A DNA stretch of 64,000 nucleotides from Punica granatum. Taxonomy: Eukaryota > Streptophyta > Magnoliopsida > Myrtales > Lythraceae. Below are positions 12,880-22,731 of the stretch, piece after piece. The notes beneath the pieces were generated by a model, which worked only from the letters and a program-made list of their open reading frames with translations, made no database searches and was not told where the DNA came from. The position numbers and the translations under genes are program-made. Where the stretch lies: positions 6,767,001 to 6,831,000 of the forward strand of contig NC_045127.1 of assembly GCF_007655135.1 (NCBI RefSeq), written 5' to 3'. Every line of letters begins with the position of its first letter. The first letter of the stretch is position 1.

Positions 12880-13795
12880 GCGCAGGATTTATCAACGAGT
12901 GGGAGTGGGAAGAAGAGGCTCAGCGAGCCTCCCATGGCTGGAAGAGGTTCAACGAGGACCTCGAAGTGGGGAGCGTTTGTGATACTTGATGGGCCTACTC
13001 GGGGAATATCGACATCTTTTGGGCTGAAAGGGGCTCGATGCCTTTCCCTGCCAAGAGCTTCAACGGAGCCTACTCGGTCGAGGGTACGTGCCATGTCCCA
13101 CTGCTGGAGGACGTCTACTCCGAGATCTTCTGGGTCCTGAAGCCCTAGGGCTTCTACGTTTCGTACGAGTGGGTCACCACTGACAAGTACCGGCTCGAGG
13201 ACCCGGCCCATGTTGAGGTCATTCAGGGCATCGAGCGGGCTGACACCCTCCCTGGACTCCTTGGGCAGTCCAACATCACGGCAACCGCACAAAAAGCGGG
13301 CTTTGAGGTGGTCGAGGAGAGGGACCTAGCCTAGTCCCCGACTGGCATGTTGTCCACCCGGCTAAAGATGGGCCAAGTCGTTTACTGGAGGAACCACATC
13401 CTTGTGACGATGGTCGTAGCCCTAGGGATCATCCCCAAGGGCATCGTGGACGTGCACAAGATGCTGTTAAGGACAGCCAGTTACCTGACCCAAGGAGGTG
13501 AGACCGAGATCTTCACCCCAATGTACATGATCCTCTGCCGAAAACTGGACTTGCCAATGGTAGCGCAAGATCCTTCATCCAGCTAAATAAGTTTGGATTA
13601 ATTGCAATATGGCATAACTCCAGCTCAGTCAAGCTCCGAGTTTTGCCTTGACTTATCCGTTGATCTTGCAATTTTACTTGCCTTAAATTCCATAATCTGC
13701 CCCTTCTAAGTTCCACAATGTCAATTTAGTGTCAATTCTCGAGATCAAATCTAAAAGTATCCTTGGCAGAACAATCTACCCAAAATATGGAATAG
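12880..13795 (+). pseudogene. Sterol methyltransferase 2 pseudogene (copy A)
   Basis: From 13038 to 13586 the sequence aligns with exon 2 of the SMT2 genes at 21372 and 26699 in one unbroken frame, ending in QDPSSS and a TAA. Two in-frame TAG codons break it (13146-13148, replacing a Gly after LKP; 13332-13334, replacing a Gln). The conserved blocks VSYEWVTTDKY, VEVIQGIER-like and GETEIFTPMYMILC remain readable. Exon 1 is gone as a frame; only weak blocks remain at 12893-13010 (GAGTGGGAGTGGG and CCTCGAAGTGGG, resembling the EWxW and LDVG regions). The intron and the first part of exon 2 are missing. The 3' flank to about 13795 matches that of copy B. No function expected. Confidence 0.85.
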
Positions 13796-14149
13796 ATCAC
13801 TAATAAGAATTGTTACTATGCATACGATCGGAGTGTTAATTCAAGATATAAGAGAGAAATCTTATTTACAAATATCATTTAAAATATATTTTGAGTTATT
13901 ATCGGGACAGAAAAGATTTAAGATCTTTTTATCTAATTTGAAGCATTTCCTTGAAAAATAAAATTACTAATTTGATTAAGGTTTTTTTGCCAACTGGTAT
14001 ATTAAACTTAATATTTGCTAACTATTGTTTTTTGACTCAAATTTTTTAGTCCTATATTATATATCATGGCCTAATTATTTTTAGTGATTATTGAAAAAAT
14101 AGGTACTTTATAAAATAAATAAAATCGATTCCATTGCGAAGCGCACGAA
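13796..14149. other. AT-rich spacer
   Basis: Nothing recognisable apart from A/T-rich tracts. Confidence 0.4.
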
Positions 14150-15130
14150 ATTTTTCACTAATACATTATAATCCAACTTCTAATCCATCGCATATTCCTA
14201 CATTTTTTAAGGAAAAAAACATATATTCCAATATTTAAATATCAAAACGACTAGTAAAAAGAAAACATAGATATTTAAGAATTCACTTACCTCATGTTGT
14301 CGTTGGATCCAATGTTAATGTAATGTGAATGCATATTAAAATTGTAGTGCACATTGTACCAATGTCGTTCAAAATTAGCATGCTATCTATTCCGGAAAAT
14401 ATGAACATTCAGATCTTAGAGGAAGTTTCTTGTTGGTCGAGGAATGACGCACATAATGGTGTCGTTGAGTACAATGGTATCTTTTTTGCCGGATATGTAT
14501 AGTACCATTGTTTATTCAAATTTCATCGATGGGTACCTTAGATTGCATTTTGATTTTCGAGTTTGATAAATGATTAACTCAATTTGATTTTGTACAATAA
14601 TTGTAAATATTGATAAATATATTAATATATGAGAACAAATATATATATATATATATGAAAGTATATTAAAAATTTATTATTAAATAATTAATTTTAAAAA
14701 TGATTCGGAAAAGTATGAGTGATAAAATATTATTAAATGGATCAATAAAAGTGTTGGCTGAATGGTAAGCAGCTCACCCCCATAAGAAAGAGAATACAAG
14801 TTCGAATATCAGGAAGCGCACTTGTTGGGAGGGAGAATAACTTTTAATGCTTGATCTCCGGACTAGATTAGCCAGATCCCATTGGGTTTCTGGATACCAG
14901 GGTACACACCGAAAAAAAAGTATTATTAAATGGAAGAAAAATATAAAATTATTATTATTATATTGTTAAATTTGAAAAAGAATATAATTGAATTGGGTAG
15001 AGTTGAATTATTATTCAAAAAATGGACGTATCATTAATGATCTGTGATCGATGCACATTTGATTTGATTGGACCGCTTGGGTCTCTACGATTTATTTATT
15101 TTCTTAATATAAGACTCTAATTTAATAACC
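14150..15130. repeat. Diverged duplicate spacer, copy 2
   Basis: Shares ordered blocks with 11570-12080 (see that entry) but is longer because it is interrupted by a SINE-like unit (about 14745-14915) and other unmatched DNA, including a (TA)n tract near 14641-14656. Confidence 0.45.
14745..14915 (+). mobile_element. tRNA-derived SINE-like unit
   Basis: A-box-like TTGGCTGAATGGTAAGCAGC (14754-14773) and B-box-like AAGTTCGAATATC (14798-14810) are followed by AGGAAGCGCA and a tail ending in GGTACACACCG. The tail and B box are repeated at 20530-20645, which shows a family rather than a chance match. Confidence 0.6.
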
Positions 15131-15352
15131 ACAATTATTAAAAATTAAACAATAGACCATTATCCATAAATAATTCTCACACGTGAATGTGTGGCAATCT
15201 TTAAGGCGGTCAATGGCCTGCATAAAAAGAATATCATTACAATGAGAAGCCGCAAATTTACAAGCTCAAGAGCTGCGTGGCATGGGAGATGCAATCTGAA
15301 AAACAGCAACCGGGAGCCAAATGTAAGTACTTTTAAGCGATGTATTTTTTGA
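15131..15352. other. Short spacer
   Basis: No gene seen between the duplicated spacer and the Mutator-like element. Confidence 0.4.
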
Positions 15353-15363
15353 GTAAATAAACT
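15353..15363. repeat. Target-site duplication, left copy
   Basis: GTAAATAAACT directly precedes the left terminal inverted repeat of the element at 15364-16952 and recurs at 16953-16963. Confidence 0.75.
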
Positions 15364-16952
15364 GGAAAATTACATTAGTGGTCCTATAAGTTTGTTAATT
15401 TTTGACATCGAATCCTATATGTTTCACTTCGGAAAAACAAATCATAAAAGGTTTGGAAAAGTGTCAGCGTTAGACCTAAATTTAACTAACCGTTACCGTC
15501 CGCCTACGTGGACTTAACGCCGTCAAGTTGGTCGGTACTGTGATGACGTGGCACGTTCCTATTGGACCGATTTGAAATTCGCGATTTTCAACCCACCTTG
15601 GTCTAATCCGACCCGACTTGCTTCCATTAATACCGTTTCAGCCCGACCCGACTTCCATCCTTTCAACCCGAGGATGAAGCAGAACTTCACATAAGATTGG
15701 CTGCAACAAACACAGCATTCATCTTGCACCGACACCGGGAAGTCGGACTAAAACTAGCATAGGCAATGGCATCAGGGAAGCCTATCGGCGTATGCATTGA
15801 TACCATAGAGGATGCCATATCCGGAAATGAGATTTAGGTGAGAAAAAGAAGATTGAAACAATCGGAAGCCATGGAAGCTGCTTTCATTCAAATGAAAACA
15901 TGAACATGATGTGAGTTCCAGCCGAAATGGGTAAAAAAAGGAAACTTTTTCTTGACTGAGAAATGGGAATCTTGCAGCAATTTGGCCGGTGGGAGGATAT
16001 TGATGATTTCAATTCAAATTTTAACTCTTTTTAGCCCCCCAACCCCCCCTCTCCGGCCTTCTCTAGTGCGCGATCCTTGTGTCGTTTCCAGAGTACATGA
16101 TCGAGACGAATCTACCAGAAAAGGTTTTCCGTCTCAATGGCTCCGATCATTCTCCGTTCTTCTCATAGCCTCAGGCTTTGCACAGAGTCCTTGTAGAGAT
16201 ATCGAAAATCCCCCCGAAGCGGGAATGAAATGAAATCAATGCGGATTGTTTTGATGTAATAAGGAACACAGATTGATTCAGATAGAGAAATTTCATAAGT
16301 AAGGAACTCAATACACAACAAATAAGAAAGCAAACAAGTGCAAACCCTACAAACTGATAGAGACGATCACTCGCAATCCTTGAGGCGCTCGACACGCTGG
16401 TTGAGCTGCTCGGGAAATGGGGGCGGGTGTTCCTGTATGGAAATGGGAAGGGTCGAGCGCAGACTGCGCCTTGCTGAAAGACCAAAGTCCTGCAAATATA
16501 AACCTAGATCCGACATGGAGAAGACGAGATCGAACCTGACGGAATTGATCAGGCTCAGGCGGGGCTGCTCGAGGTGCTACGGTGCCCGTGATCGGCAGTT
16601 TATAGGGGCGGCGCTGGGTTGCGTGGAGGAGAGGAGCCGCGCTAGGGTTTCGGGCATGGGGAGGGAGTCGGGTGAAGAATGAGACATATGGATCCGAACC
16701 CGACCCGATTCTGGATGGGACCCGACATCCGGACCCGAACCAAATCGGTCCAATAGGAACGTGCCACGTCATCACAGTAACGACCAACTTCACGGAGTTA
16801 GGTCTACGTAGGTAGACGGTAACAGTCAGTTAGATTTAGGACCAATGTTGATACTTTTCCAAACCTTTTAGGATTTGTTTTTCCAAAGTGAAACATTTAG
16901 GACTCGATGTCAAAAATTGACAAACTTATAGGACTACTAGTGTCATTTTCCC
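15364..16952. mobile_element. Non-autonomous Mutator-like element with long TIRs
   Basis: The two ends are inverted copies of about 215 bp: 15364-15580 read forward matches 16735-16952 read on the other strand, including GGACCGATTTG, CGTGCCACGTCATCACAGTA and the terminal AGTCCTATAAGTTTG-like block. Both sides carry the same 11-bp direct repeat, in the 9-11 bp size range of Mutator-like insertions. At 1.59 kb with no transposase frame, it must be non-autonomous. The interior holds two overlapping open frames (16338-16682 on plus, 16347-16793 on minus) of no recognised family, which could be captured host DNA; this is not shown. Confidence 0.75.
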
Positions 16953-16963
16953 GTAAATAAACT
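16953..16963. repeat. Target-site duplication, right copy
   Basis: GTAAATAAACT, identical to 15353-15363. Confidence 0.75.
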
Positions 16964-17329
16964 ATTAGTGTGAATGGTTTAAGAGATAAGATAATACCAA
17001 CTCGAAACCAAAAAAATTATGCATTGATTTCTCATTTCGTACCCCTTTATTTTTTATTTTTAATATTGAAAGGAACGCAAAATATCAATACGGGGAAGTT
17101 TGACATGATAAAGGACGGTGCATATTAGGATCCGAAGGACTGGAAAGTTGAACTCGTGTTTGGTCGGAGGAGAACATAGGACCATATTTGGACAGTACAT
17201 TTTTTTGGGCCTTGGGATGGGCCTAACTTGGTGGGCCCACTTGTACCGGAGCAAGCGTGACGAGTCCAACTAGGTTTCATCGACCCATCCAATCCTTCCT
17301 CGTAGGGAAAAATAAAAATAAACAAATAT
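16964..17329. other. Spacer before duplicated unit B
   Basis: No gene seen. Confidence 0.4.
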
Positions 17330-18366
17330 TTCTCTCTCTCTCTATATATATATATATATGTGCGCGCGCTCGCAAAAAGGAGAGGGAGGCACCGATACTC
17401 CAATTTTTAAACCTCAGCTCCTTATGGCCCAGCTCTTCAAATATCTATGATATTAATTAAGTACTTTTATTTATTATGTAATTGACATTTATTAACCCAG
17501 TGTAATCATGAAAATTGTCAAAAAAAAAACTAATTTTTGTCACGAATAATAATCCCGCTTTATGCGTGGGTGGGCGGCTACTAAAAATCATTTCAGACCT
17601 CCTACAAGCTCACGTCCTTTTGGGCTGTCGAGAATAGATACCTAACGGCGTGACTACGCTTTGGCCTGAACGCATGGGACAAGCCATTCCCCATGCTGCC
17701 ATGTTCTTTTCACACTTTTTTTCTCTCTCTCACACACACTTTCTTTTTTCTTCTCTCTCAGACTCAAATGATCCTACTAAGGGGAAAGTCCAAAAAAGAC
17801 GATTCCATTTTGATTTTAATATGATAGGCTTATGAATTTAGAAAGTAATACACAAGAGAACATAAATCGAACAAGAATCTTTATTAGTAAAAATCGAACT
17901 CATATACACGGGTGCTGGTCGTCGCACCCCGTGTAACTTTAGAGTTCTACTCCTGTATCTATAGCCAGGCCCAAGAGGGACACAGTGCGCGCTGTACTCT
18001 CACTGGGGCCCACTTACCAGAGGTCGCTTTTCCATAAAATTTCATCACCGAATCCAATTATGGTCTTGAAATTTTCGATCAAAAGCTTCGCCTTCTCCTT
18101 ACTTTCTTCTGTGAGTGGTTCGTAAGAGAACCATAAAAAAAAAAAAAGTGGACAATCGCCAAATAGTAGAGGAAGATGGACAAATATTAAAGCGGAACTG
18201 TCAAGACAACGTGACTCCTTAATCTATAATCGTTGGATCATTTCTTTTGATTAAGAATATGAAAAAGGTAAGGACAGCTATATGATCCGCGTACAACTTT
18301 AGGGGCTGTTGCAGTAGATCTCGAATAAGATTGAATCTATTCGTATAAAAAAAGGTGGATAGGTGT

Positions 18367-18663
18367 CTAATATAAAAAAAGGTGGGCCGATATATAACTT
18401 ACAATGAGAACCAGAGCGCTCTCGTCGATACCTTCATCCTTCAACCCTTCAACGGTAGCTTTTGTGATCTCAACCTCCTCTGCTTCCTTCACTTCTAAGG
18501 CAGAATCCAAAGAGCCCGACATATTGATCGTCTTCAGAATTAAGCTTGCGCCGCAAGGTTGCCTCACCCCACCTTTATTCGAGCTGTCAGCAAGCTCCTC
18601 GAGCACGATATCTGCCTGTGGGAGCTCGTCAAACGGGGAGAAGATCATGAACTTTGCAGGCAA
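18367..18663 (-). other. Unassigned open frame with a possible splice donor
   Basis: On the minus strand an uninterrupted 98-codon frame begins with MPAKFMIFSPFDELPQ and has a non-repetitive composition rich in Ala, Glu, Leu and Val, unlike the AT-rich DNA around it. It reaches a good donor (CTCATT|GTAAGT, GT at 18401-18400) after about 88 codons. TATATATAAGG lies about 40 bp upstream of the Met and could serve as a TATA box. I do not recognise the protein. It lies in the segment of unit B that is absent from unit C, so it may be a first exon, a captured exon, or a gene remnant. No downstream exon was identified. Confidence 0.35.
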
Positions 18664-20529
18664 AAGGGGCGATGCGGGGCATTTCTACTGCAGCATTGGA
18701 GCCTTATATATATTGCACAGTATCGTCCTATAATGGACTTCCCACACATACGCGGCATGTTTATGTTGAGAAATTAGATTATAAATTTAATTAGGTTTAT
18801 TATTCAATAGATTACTTCATTTAATCGTAGATAAGACCGAGATTTCGAAGAGTGTGGATTGATACTTAAAGGTCTAATTGTTGGATTTTATTCAACAATG
18901 TGGTCACGAATTTGTCTTGGTTAGTGACAAACATCTATTTATAGATTATTAAAGTAGACTATGTCTCTTTGCAGTCTTGCAATGAAGACCTATGTTCTTA
19001 TGACGTATATCTGTTCCGTTTCGATAATATTGGGCATTTCTAGTCGATCGACCTTCCTTTTTCCCACATTAATATATGAGATATATGAACATAAATAAAT
19101 ATATTAAATGAAACTTCTATCCATATCCATATCTATATATATAAGTAAAATTGTATCTTATTGTAATAAATGCTATCTCATTAATATAAAAAATTATTTA
19201 AATAACATATTAAAAATTAAGAGAATTGATTTAATCAAATTAAGTCCCATTATGAAAATCCAATTAAAAAATTAAGTGACAATTAAGTATACTAATAATT
19301 ATTTAATTAGATATTCACCTCATTTCTATTAATATTAGAGCGAAATTATTGTAATATATAAAATTATGGTAATATAAAAAATAAAAATAAATAAATATTG
19401 TCATCAAGTTCTATATTTAGAAAATACGTAACAAGTTTTATGTGAATATCTATAAAAATATGTATATTATACAATTATTAGATAAATATATAATGCATTG
19501 ATATCATTAGTGAGAAAACATCTGTAGAACCATTGAAAGTCAGTCTAATTTTATTAAATTATAGAATGAAACTTCAAATTAAATTCGAGCATATTTTATT
19601 AGAAGGGTAAAATTATTGTAATACGTGAATTTATTGTGATATAAAAAATAAAAATTATATATTTGAATAAGAATGTCATCAAAATTTGTATTTAAAAAGT
19701 ACATAAACAATTTTGTTTGAATATCTATAGAAATATGCATATCATATATTGATCGATTAGATAAATATATAATGCATTGAAACCATTAGTTAAAAAATAT
19801 TTCTCGAACCATTCAAAATTAGTCTAATTTTATCAATTGATTATCAAATGAAACTGCAAATTAACTTTCAACATATTTTATTGTGTTAAAGAGCAAATAT
19901 ATGTTTCAAAAATCAGAATAATTGTTATAAGAAAGGATATATATATATATATGCATTAAAAATGAACATATATATATATAACACCAAATGATATAAACAC
20001 TAAGAAAAAATTTGGTGGTATATAAAATTTCTAAAAATCATCACGATCCTATAAAAGAACAAATTTATAACATAATGCTATTAACTGATAAAAATAAAAA
20101 TAAAATATAAAGATAAGGATTTTATAAACAATGTTTCAAATATATAATTTATATTCCATTTACAAAACTTAATATAGTAATTGTTAATTTAAAAATGTGA
20201 GCATATTAATTAAATAGAAATTATTATTATAATAAGTTTTATTGAAAAATAATTAAAGATTATTTTTATACTAAAATCAAAAGTTAAAAATTATTATTAT
20301 TTTTATAAGTAATTTATGTTTAAAAATATAAATAATTACAATAAAAATGATATAGAGATATATGAGTATGGACAAAAAAAATTAGTGAATAATGACTCAT
20401 TTAATTTATAATACGTTATATATAAATCAAATGTAGATACGATCAAGCATTATTATGAATTTTTTGTCAGTAAAATTTTCAAGAAAATGACTGAAAAAGA
20501 AATCCACCGCCCATGCTATTAAATTATTA

Positions 20530-20645
20530 ATAGTTCGAATCTCAGGAAGCGCATTTGTTGAGAGAGAAAATAACCTTTAATGCTCGATCTCTCGATTGAA
20601 TTAATCAGACCCCATTAAGTTTTGAATACCAAGGTACACACGGGA
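20530..20645 (+). mobile_element. SINE-like unit, 5'-truncated
   Basis: B-box-like TAGTTCGAATCTC (20531-20543), AGGAAGCGCA and the tail to GGTACACACGG match the unit at 14745-14915. The A-box part is missing or too diverged to read. Confidence 0.5.
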
Positions 20646-20815
20646 AAAAAAGTTCAGTGACAAATTGAGATAATATGGAAATTTCCCCCACGTGTCCCAT
20701 TGGTAACCAGCCCCGTCAGTGTCAATTACCCCCAAACTCCCCCATCCATTACCTTCTTCTTCGCAGACCAGTCTTTTCCCCGCTCTGTCTCTCTGCGCTC
20801 TGTTTGCTTCTTCCA

Positions 20816-21997
20816 ATGGCAATGGAGTCTGTTGCTATCTTCTTGACGGGCGCTCTACTGCTGGCCGGCCTCTACTGGTTCGTGTGCGCGCTGGGCTCGG
20901 CGGAGCCGAAGGGAAAGCGGGCAACGGACCTCTCCGGCGGCTCGATCACCCCCGAGAAGGTGCAGGACAAGTACTGCGAGTACTGGTCCTTTTTCCGCCG
21001 CCCCAGTGAGATTGAGAACAAGGACCAGGTCCCCCACTTCGTTGACACCTTCTACAATCTCGTAACCGACATCTACGAGTGGGAATGGGGCCAGTCTTTC
21101 CACTTCGCCCCCTCGGTCCCCGGCAAGTCCCACTGCGACGCCACCCGCCTCCACGAGGAAATGGCCGCCGACCTCATCCTGGCCAAGCCCGGCCATCGCG
21201 TCCTCGACGTGGGCTGCGGCGTCGGTGGCCCCATGCGCGCCATCGCCTCCTACTCCGGTGCCAAAGTCGTCGGCATAAACATCAACGAGCATCAGGTAAG
21301 GCACATTGCCATTTGCCGCTTTTAGATTAATCGATTCATGATTCTGAACTTTTCGTTTTGGCCGGCACCAGGTGGATCGGGCCAAGGCGCACAACAAGAA
21401 GGCCGGGCTGGACGGGCAGTGTGAGGTGGTATGCGGCAACTTCCTCGAGATGCCGTTCCCGGCCGAGAGCTTCGACGGGGCCTACTCGATCGAGGCTACG
21501 TGCCATGCCTCGCGGCTGCAAGACGTCTACTCCGAGATCTTCCGGGTCCTGAAGCCCGGGGCCCTCTATGTCTCGTACGAGTGGGTCACCACTGACAAGT
21601 ACCGACCCGAGGACCCGGCCCATGTTCAGGTCATCCAGGGCATTGAGCAGGGTGATGCCATACCTGGACTCCGTGGGCAGTTCAACATTGCAGCGACCGC
21701 ACAAAAAGTGGGCTTTGAGGTGGTCGAGGAGAGGGACCTGGCCCAGCCTCCGGCTGGACCGTGGTGGACCCAGCTAAAGATGGGCCGGGTCACTCACTGG
21801 AGGAACCACATCGTCGTGACGATCCTCGCAGCCCTGGGGATTGTCCCCAAGGCACCGTGGACGTGCACAAGATGCTGCTCAGGACAGTCGGTTACATGAC
21901 CCGAGGAGGTGAGACCGGGATCTTCACCCCAATGTACATGATCCTCTGCCGGAAACCGGACTTGCCAGTGGAAGCACAAGATCCTTCATCCGGCTAA
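20816..21997 (+). pseudogene. Sterol methyltransferase 2, frameshifted copy B
   Basis: Second copy of the C-24 sterol methyltransferase gene. Exon 1 20816-21295 (480 nt) and exon 2 from 21372 match copy C in structure and intron position. In exon 2 one G is missing at 21851-21852 (AAGGCACCG against AAGGGCACT in copy C). The frame then diverges and stops at 21897-21899, giving about 335 residues and losing the conserved C-terminal sterol methyltransferase region. The lost region remains readable in the other frame to a TAA at 21995-21997 (GGETGIFTPMYMILC). Residue 90 is Glu instead of Gly in the near-invariant YEWGWGQSFHF block, and TINEYQ has become NINEHQ. SAM motif LDVGCGVGG is intact. It is either a recent pseudogene or a truncated expressed protein; an assembly error could explain the indel but not the Glu. 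Confidence 0.85.
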
Positions 21998-22214
21998 ATA
22001 AGTTTGGATTAGTTGCAATATGGCATAACTCCAGCTCAGTCAAGGTCCGAGTTTTGCCTTGACTTATCCGTTGATCTTGCAATTGTACTTGCCTTAAATT
22101 CCATAATCTGTCCCTTCTAAGTTCCACAATGTCAATTTAGTGTCAATTCTCGGAATCAAATCTAAAAGTATCCTTGGCAGAACAATCTTACTCAACATAT
22201 GGAATAGATCACCA
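21998..22214. repeat. 3' flank of SMT2 copy B, shared with copy A
   Basis: Nearly the same sequence follows copy A at 13587-13795 (AAGTTTGGATTA, TGGCATAACTCCAGCTCAG, TCCTTGGCAGAACAATCT). The flank of copy C (27326-27520) is related but more diverged. Copy B is therefore closer to A than to C on the 3' side. Confidence 0.75.
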
Positions 22215-22224
22215 AGGTTGCCGA

Positions 22225-22397
22225 CACCCACAGAGGATGCCGGGAACCTCAAGGGTGGGGTCTGAGTCTCCAATTGATGGCCTTTGTCTCTGAATTGATC
22301 GGGGTCTCGAGTTTGAGATCCCAATCGATTCGGGAGTGGGGCCATCAATCTACGGCATCGACCCCACCTCCATGGTCACCGGCATCTTCTGCGGGTG
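22225..22397. repeat. Foldback (hairpin-forming) insertion
   Basis: Nested inverted arms: 22225-22262 pairs with 22360-22397, 22271-22280 (CAATTGATGG) pairs with 22340-22349, and 22302-22308 pairs with 22315-22322. A transcript would fold into one long imperfect stem. The sequence interrupts the 3' flank shared with copy A right after GGAATAGATCAC, so it is an insertion. It could be a foldback MITE or a source of hairpin RNA. Confidence 0.6.
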
Positions 22398-22689
22398 CAG
22401 ATCTCAGTGGTGGGATCAGGGTCGTCGACCGACAACCTCGGCCCCTTCCTCTTGTTTCCCCCCTCCCCCCTCAAATTTTAGGATCAAATTGAAAAAAATT
22501 TGAAAGTTTGGAGCTAATAATGTCAAAAAGAAAAGTTTGGGGACTAAAAGTGATGAAAAAATTAACGATAAGGTTCATTATGCCTCATGAAGTGAACATG
22601 TTATTTGTCTCTTGAAAAATCATATGGTTCAATTTATTTCAAATTCAAACCACAAGGAGATTTTTGTATTTGTTTCAAAATAACTAAAT

Positions 22690-22695
22690 AAATAA

Positions 22696-22731
<36 letters not shown>

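Larger units (their letters stand above)
17330..20660. repeat. Duplicated spacer of SMT2 unit B
   Basis: This upstream spacer is repeated before SMT2 copy C at about 22690-25600, same order and strand. Matching blocks include the region after CTCTTCAAATATC (17425 and 22790), ACTCATATACACGGGTGCT (17890 and 23230), the 18901-20500 AT-rich block (23955-25560), and CACGATCCTATAAAAGAAC (20042 and 25096). It starts with a compound CT/TA/TG microsatellite at 17332-17369. The two copies differ by a replaced segment (18345-18900 here, 23700-23950 in C) and by a SINE-like unit at 20530-20645 found only here. Confidence 0.85.

Noticed and set aside
16338..16793. Overlapping plus and minus frames as genes
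   Set aside because: They lie inside the Mutator-like element, partly in its TIR, and show no recognised domain; kept only as possible captured DNA.
20855..21439. 194-codon minus frame over SMT2 copy B (and its like at 26049-26627)
   Set aside because: Antisense shadow present in both copies because the sense strand is conserved.
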